NCBI RefSeq assembly: GCF_040954835.1
Contig: NC_090698.1
Span: 6,942,501 to 7,006,500, forward strand
Direction of reading: 5' to 3'
Source: Lepisosteus oculatus
Lineage: Eukaryota; Chordata; Actinopteri; Semionotiformes; Lepisosteidae
Length of the DNA stretch: 64,000 bases
This document shows positions 60,828-64,000 of this stretch, one piece after another. Under the pieces are notes generated by a model. That model was not told where the DNA came from and did no database searches. It saw nothing but the letters and a program-made list of their open reading frames with translations. The position numbers were made by a program, and so were the translations under genes. Position 1 is the stretch's first letter. Each line of letters starts with the position of its first letter.

Positions 60828-63800
60828 GTGAGTGGTAAAGCAGCTCACACGATGCAATGGCACACATTTCTACTCACGTCTTTAAAGGGACTTCCCAATA
60901 ACTCTCGTCCTTTTTCTGTTTCTTGAAATGAAATGCCGCAGTCAGTGAAAGCATCTGTGAACAAAATTATTATGGACGCTTTTAGATTTTAAAACTGTTG
61001 CATTGATTAAAAAAATGTAATTTACACTGAAGGGATATCCCACATCATACATTTTGTCATTAGTTATTATCTCTATGGGAACATTTTCTCAAAATGTATC
61101 CCTACATCGAAACAATAATAAACACTCACAATCTCACACAGAGAAGCTACACCCTTTCTGATACACAACCTACATTACTGGAAGAGTTTTGCTATTTTAC
61201 TTTGATTTTCTATCATTGCCCATAGCTTCAAAATGCTTTCATTATGCTTAACTACACTGGACCATGGGAACCGAGTCATACAGCGTATGACACACACACT
61301 GACTCAAAGGCAAAGGAAGCAGTATCTGTGCTTCCCGTAGCACAGACCCAAAAGGTTACAGATACATGCACATAATCACAATATCATAGACACTAAAATA
61401 CAGCCAACTGAAGCTTCTAGCTACATACACTGTAACACATGCAGGTAAGACATAGGAGGTTGTGGGCAGAATACCAGGGAGCCCTAAACCCCTGGTCTTC
61501 TTTCACAGGGTGTTCTAAGCTATTAATAAGCTCCGACCTGCCAGGAGAATCTGTCACCTTTCATTGCTGACGCAAATGACCATCTCAGCATTGTCGTTCA
61601 GCAAAACCTGAAGAGATGGTATTACTGTAAGCCTGCATAACTAGACCTGTGAACTAATTAACCATAAAGAGCAACACAAGTTTTTCACTTTTCATCGGGA
61701 GGCTGCCAGCTTTTTTGTAGTTCTGGGGATTTTTTTTTTTATTCTTGGGAATGAAGACAAGACATTGGTAAAAAAAAAGCAAGGAAAAACCGCTCAGAGA
61801 AAGGGAGGCCGAGTGATCAATCTAGCTGACAGAGATTCAAAACAAGCTGCCTCTCTACAGTTTGGAGTTCTTCCTCGCATGTTGGTTTTTCTTGTATCAT
61901 GTGGTGTCTGAGAGGAGGCAGTCTTCTGGGATCCCCACTAAAAAGCTGCTTTTGGGTTTGTTGGAGATGTAAATACCACTAGCCACAGATTTATCACTGA
62001 TTATAAAATTTAATTTTTTTTTCGCTTTTTGGGAAAGGAGTGGCAAGGAGAGCATGTTTTGTTATCCTTCAGATGTGAACAGTGAACATATATAAGGGGA
62101 AACTAGCAATTTCACAACAAATTGATTTCTTTAATGCATGGATATCCTCTGCCAATGACAAGTTACCCACCCCTAGTCTCACTGTTGCGATTCCTTAGTT
62201 GCTCGCAAGGAATGAGTTTCTTGCTGTGCAGCTCCTTCTTACAACAAAGCAGCAGACTAACAAACCCACCTACATGTCCTGTTTGTTTCCAGATATGTTT
62301 CTGAAAACACATTGGCAAAAACATGTGGGGAGAAAAGCAGAATCCTATACTGTGATCATACGCCCAGCGAGTGCTGAGATTGGGCAACACTGACAAACTC
62401 CACCCCAAGGTTTCCCACAACTGAGCAGCTCTTAGAGTGTACTGCTTTTTCACTGGGAACAACACCACCCGAGAATGAGGTGTCCTGAAAGGAGTGTGGA
62501 GTGTTTAGTGAATAGGAGGAGGAGGCCAGAAGGAGAAGGAGCTGCAGAGGTGCAGATGGGGTAGAGGTGGGATGCAAAAGACATACATGAGGGAGAGAAG
62601 GGCATCACGTACGGTATTCATAGTGTTTAAGAGTTGGAAATGAAATCAGAACAAAAACATGTTTTGTCTTGACACTGAAAGCAAACTGGATTTGTTTGCC
62701 AGGCCCAGAAGATACAGGTTCACCTTAAAACATTTAGGTTATCAAGCAATTTTTGGCAATAACCCTTATAATAACTGACATCCGAGTCTGATTGAACTTG
62801 GTTGTTGTCATCCTTCCTGAACTCTTCATAACAGACTCCGTTTCTGAATAAGCTGCTCTGGACCTTCTGCCTGTGAATTTGCTCCAGCAAGCATTCCAAA
62901 ACTTTGCTTGGATTGAACCCTCAGCCTTCGTCCCCCATCCTGTGCTGAAAACAGGGTCTTGATGGAGATTCCCTGTTTTTCAGCAGCCACTTCCACCTAC
63001 CCACTGGAAACCAGGCACCAAGTACAAATGCTGGACATTTTGCCACTCTCACCAGTCACAATTTAGGCCTGATCCGGGTAGAGGTTTCCCTGCAGTGGGA
63101 CCATTCAGAACGCTGATGCGTTCCAGAAACTCAGAAAGACTGGGCTTCTGAGCACATATGATTCACATCGGATGGAATTCCAGTTAAACAGTGTTGCAAC
63201 TGCAAATGGCTGTTGAGTTTGCAGTTCAGTGGTCTGTATTAATGCCGTGCAGTGTGACATCTAGGCTGAGGGAGGCTGGCATTTGGAGCTGCATTCATTT
63301 TCTTATTTCCCTCACTTATCAGTTGTTTGTCTCCCTCCCTCTGTCCCATCTTCTGCTCTTTACCTACAGAACGGTCAGCCATATATATATATAAATAAAG
63401 GCAGTAATTAGAGGTGAGATGTAGAGAAAGATGGAGGCTATGTAGGAGAGTGGGAGAGAGTTGTGTGCACTGGGGGGAAAGAGAGGGTGTTGATTTCCCG
63501 GGAAGCTGGAAGTTTGGTTACTGATTGAGGGAGTAATGGAGCGAAAGAGTGGACTGAGTCAGCATCCCAGACAGGCGGACAAACAACACAGGAGATTGTG
63601 CAAGAGAGAAGGAGGGAGAGGGAGAAAACGTGTGGGGAGAGAGATAGAGCAAGGGTAGAGGAAATAAGCCCAAGTCAGGAGAGTATCTGCTGGATCTGTG
63701 CACGTCTGTCTCTGCACTTAGGTCTGTTTAGCCCATTTCGTTGGCATTTCTATCTTTAAAAAATAAAAACACAAATACAAAATATAACTCTGAAATGTGT

Positions 63801-64000
63801 CTCCACAGGAAAAGTTGAAGTCAGGATCATTCACATCCAGTCCACATGCCTGATTGACTGTGGGTCTGCCAGGAGAGAGGGGAGTACTGGGGGAAACAGA
63901 GCAAAGACGTGAAGGCACCCAGAAAAGGATATGACACTATAAGCATTGCAGCAGCCTGTACGCACCATGACCATGGGCACCATGATAATAAGTACAACAG
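60828..64000. other. no gene recognised to the window end
   Basis: Mixed sequence with short open frames only, a (TA)n at 63,380-63,392 and GA-rich stretches at 63,425-63,660. It could be intron or intergenic. Confidence 0.4.

Overview
The window is a stretch of vertebrate nuclear genome, almost certainly from a ray-finned fish. Protein-coding genes are split into short exons with canonical GT-AG introns. Fish-type retroposons (5S-rRNA-headed and tRNA-derived SINEs, L2-clade LINE remnants), a Tc1-like transposon and a hAT-like MITE are scattered through it, and there are long AT-rich intergenic tracts. The gene order (lipoxygenase, RNASEK, BAP18, then a miR-497/miR-195 pair) matches what is known of human 17p13.1 (ALOX12, RNASEK, C17orf49, MIR497HG), so this looks like an ancient conserved block. 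The species cannot be named from the sequence alone. Region by region: 1-2.7 kb holds a possible minus-strand exon cut by the window edge, a 7-bp tandem repeat and a possible promoter with a 5' UTR exon. 2.76-12.39 kb is a complete 14-exon lipoxygenase gene on the plus strand (669 codons, all iron ligands present). 15.3-17.9 kb is RNASEK on the minus strand (3 exons, 101 aa). It lies head-to-head with the 6-exon chromatin gene BAP18 (19.8-27.5 kb, plus strand, 200 aa), and promoter elements sit between them. At 31.1-32.3 kb, on the minus strand, are two microRNA hairpins of the miR-15/16/195/497 family. 32.3-52.4 kb has no gene I can recognise; it holds repeats, a 27-bp minisatellite (43.9-44.8 kb), an unassigned CpG-rich segment (45.5-46.0 kb) and a dead Tc1 element (48.8-50.3 kb). 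52.5-56.4 kb is a minus-strand multi-exon gene whose ends resemble the FAM122/PABIR family of PP2A regulators, with a CpG-rich start. 57-64 kb is mostly intergenic, with SINE fragments, CA-rich low-complexity sequence and one possible plus-strand leader exon near 60.8 kb. The genes are functionally unrelated (lipid oxidation, V-ATPase-associated membrane protein, chromatin reader, microRNAs, phosphatase regulator). What links them is conserved neighbourhood, not a pathway. All exon models were built by hand from splice signals, reading phase and remembered family sequences; none was checked by alignment or transcript data.
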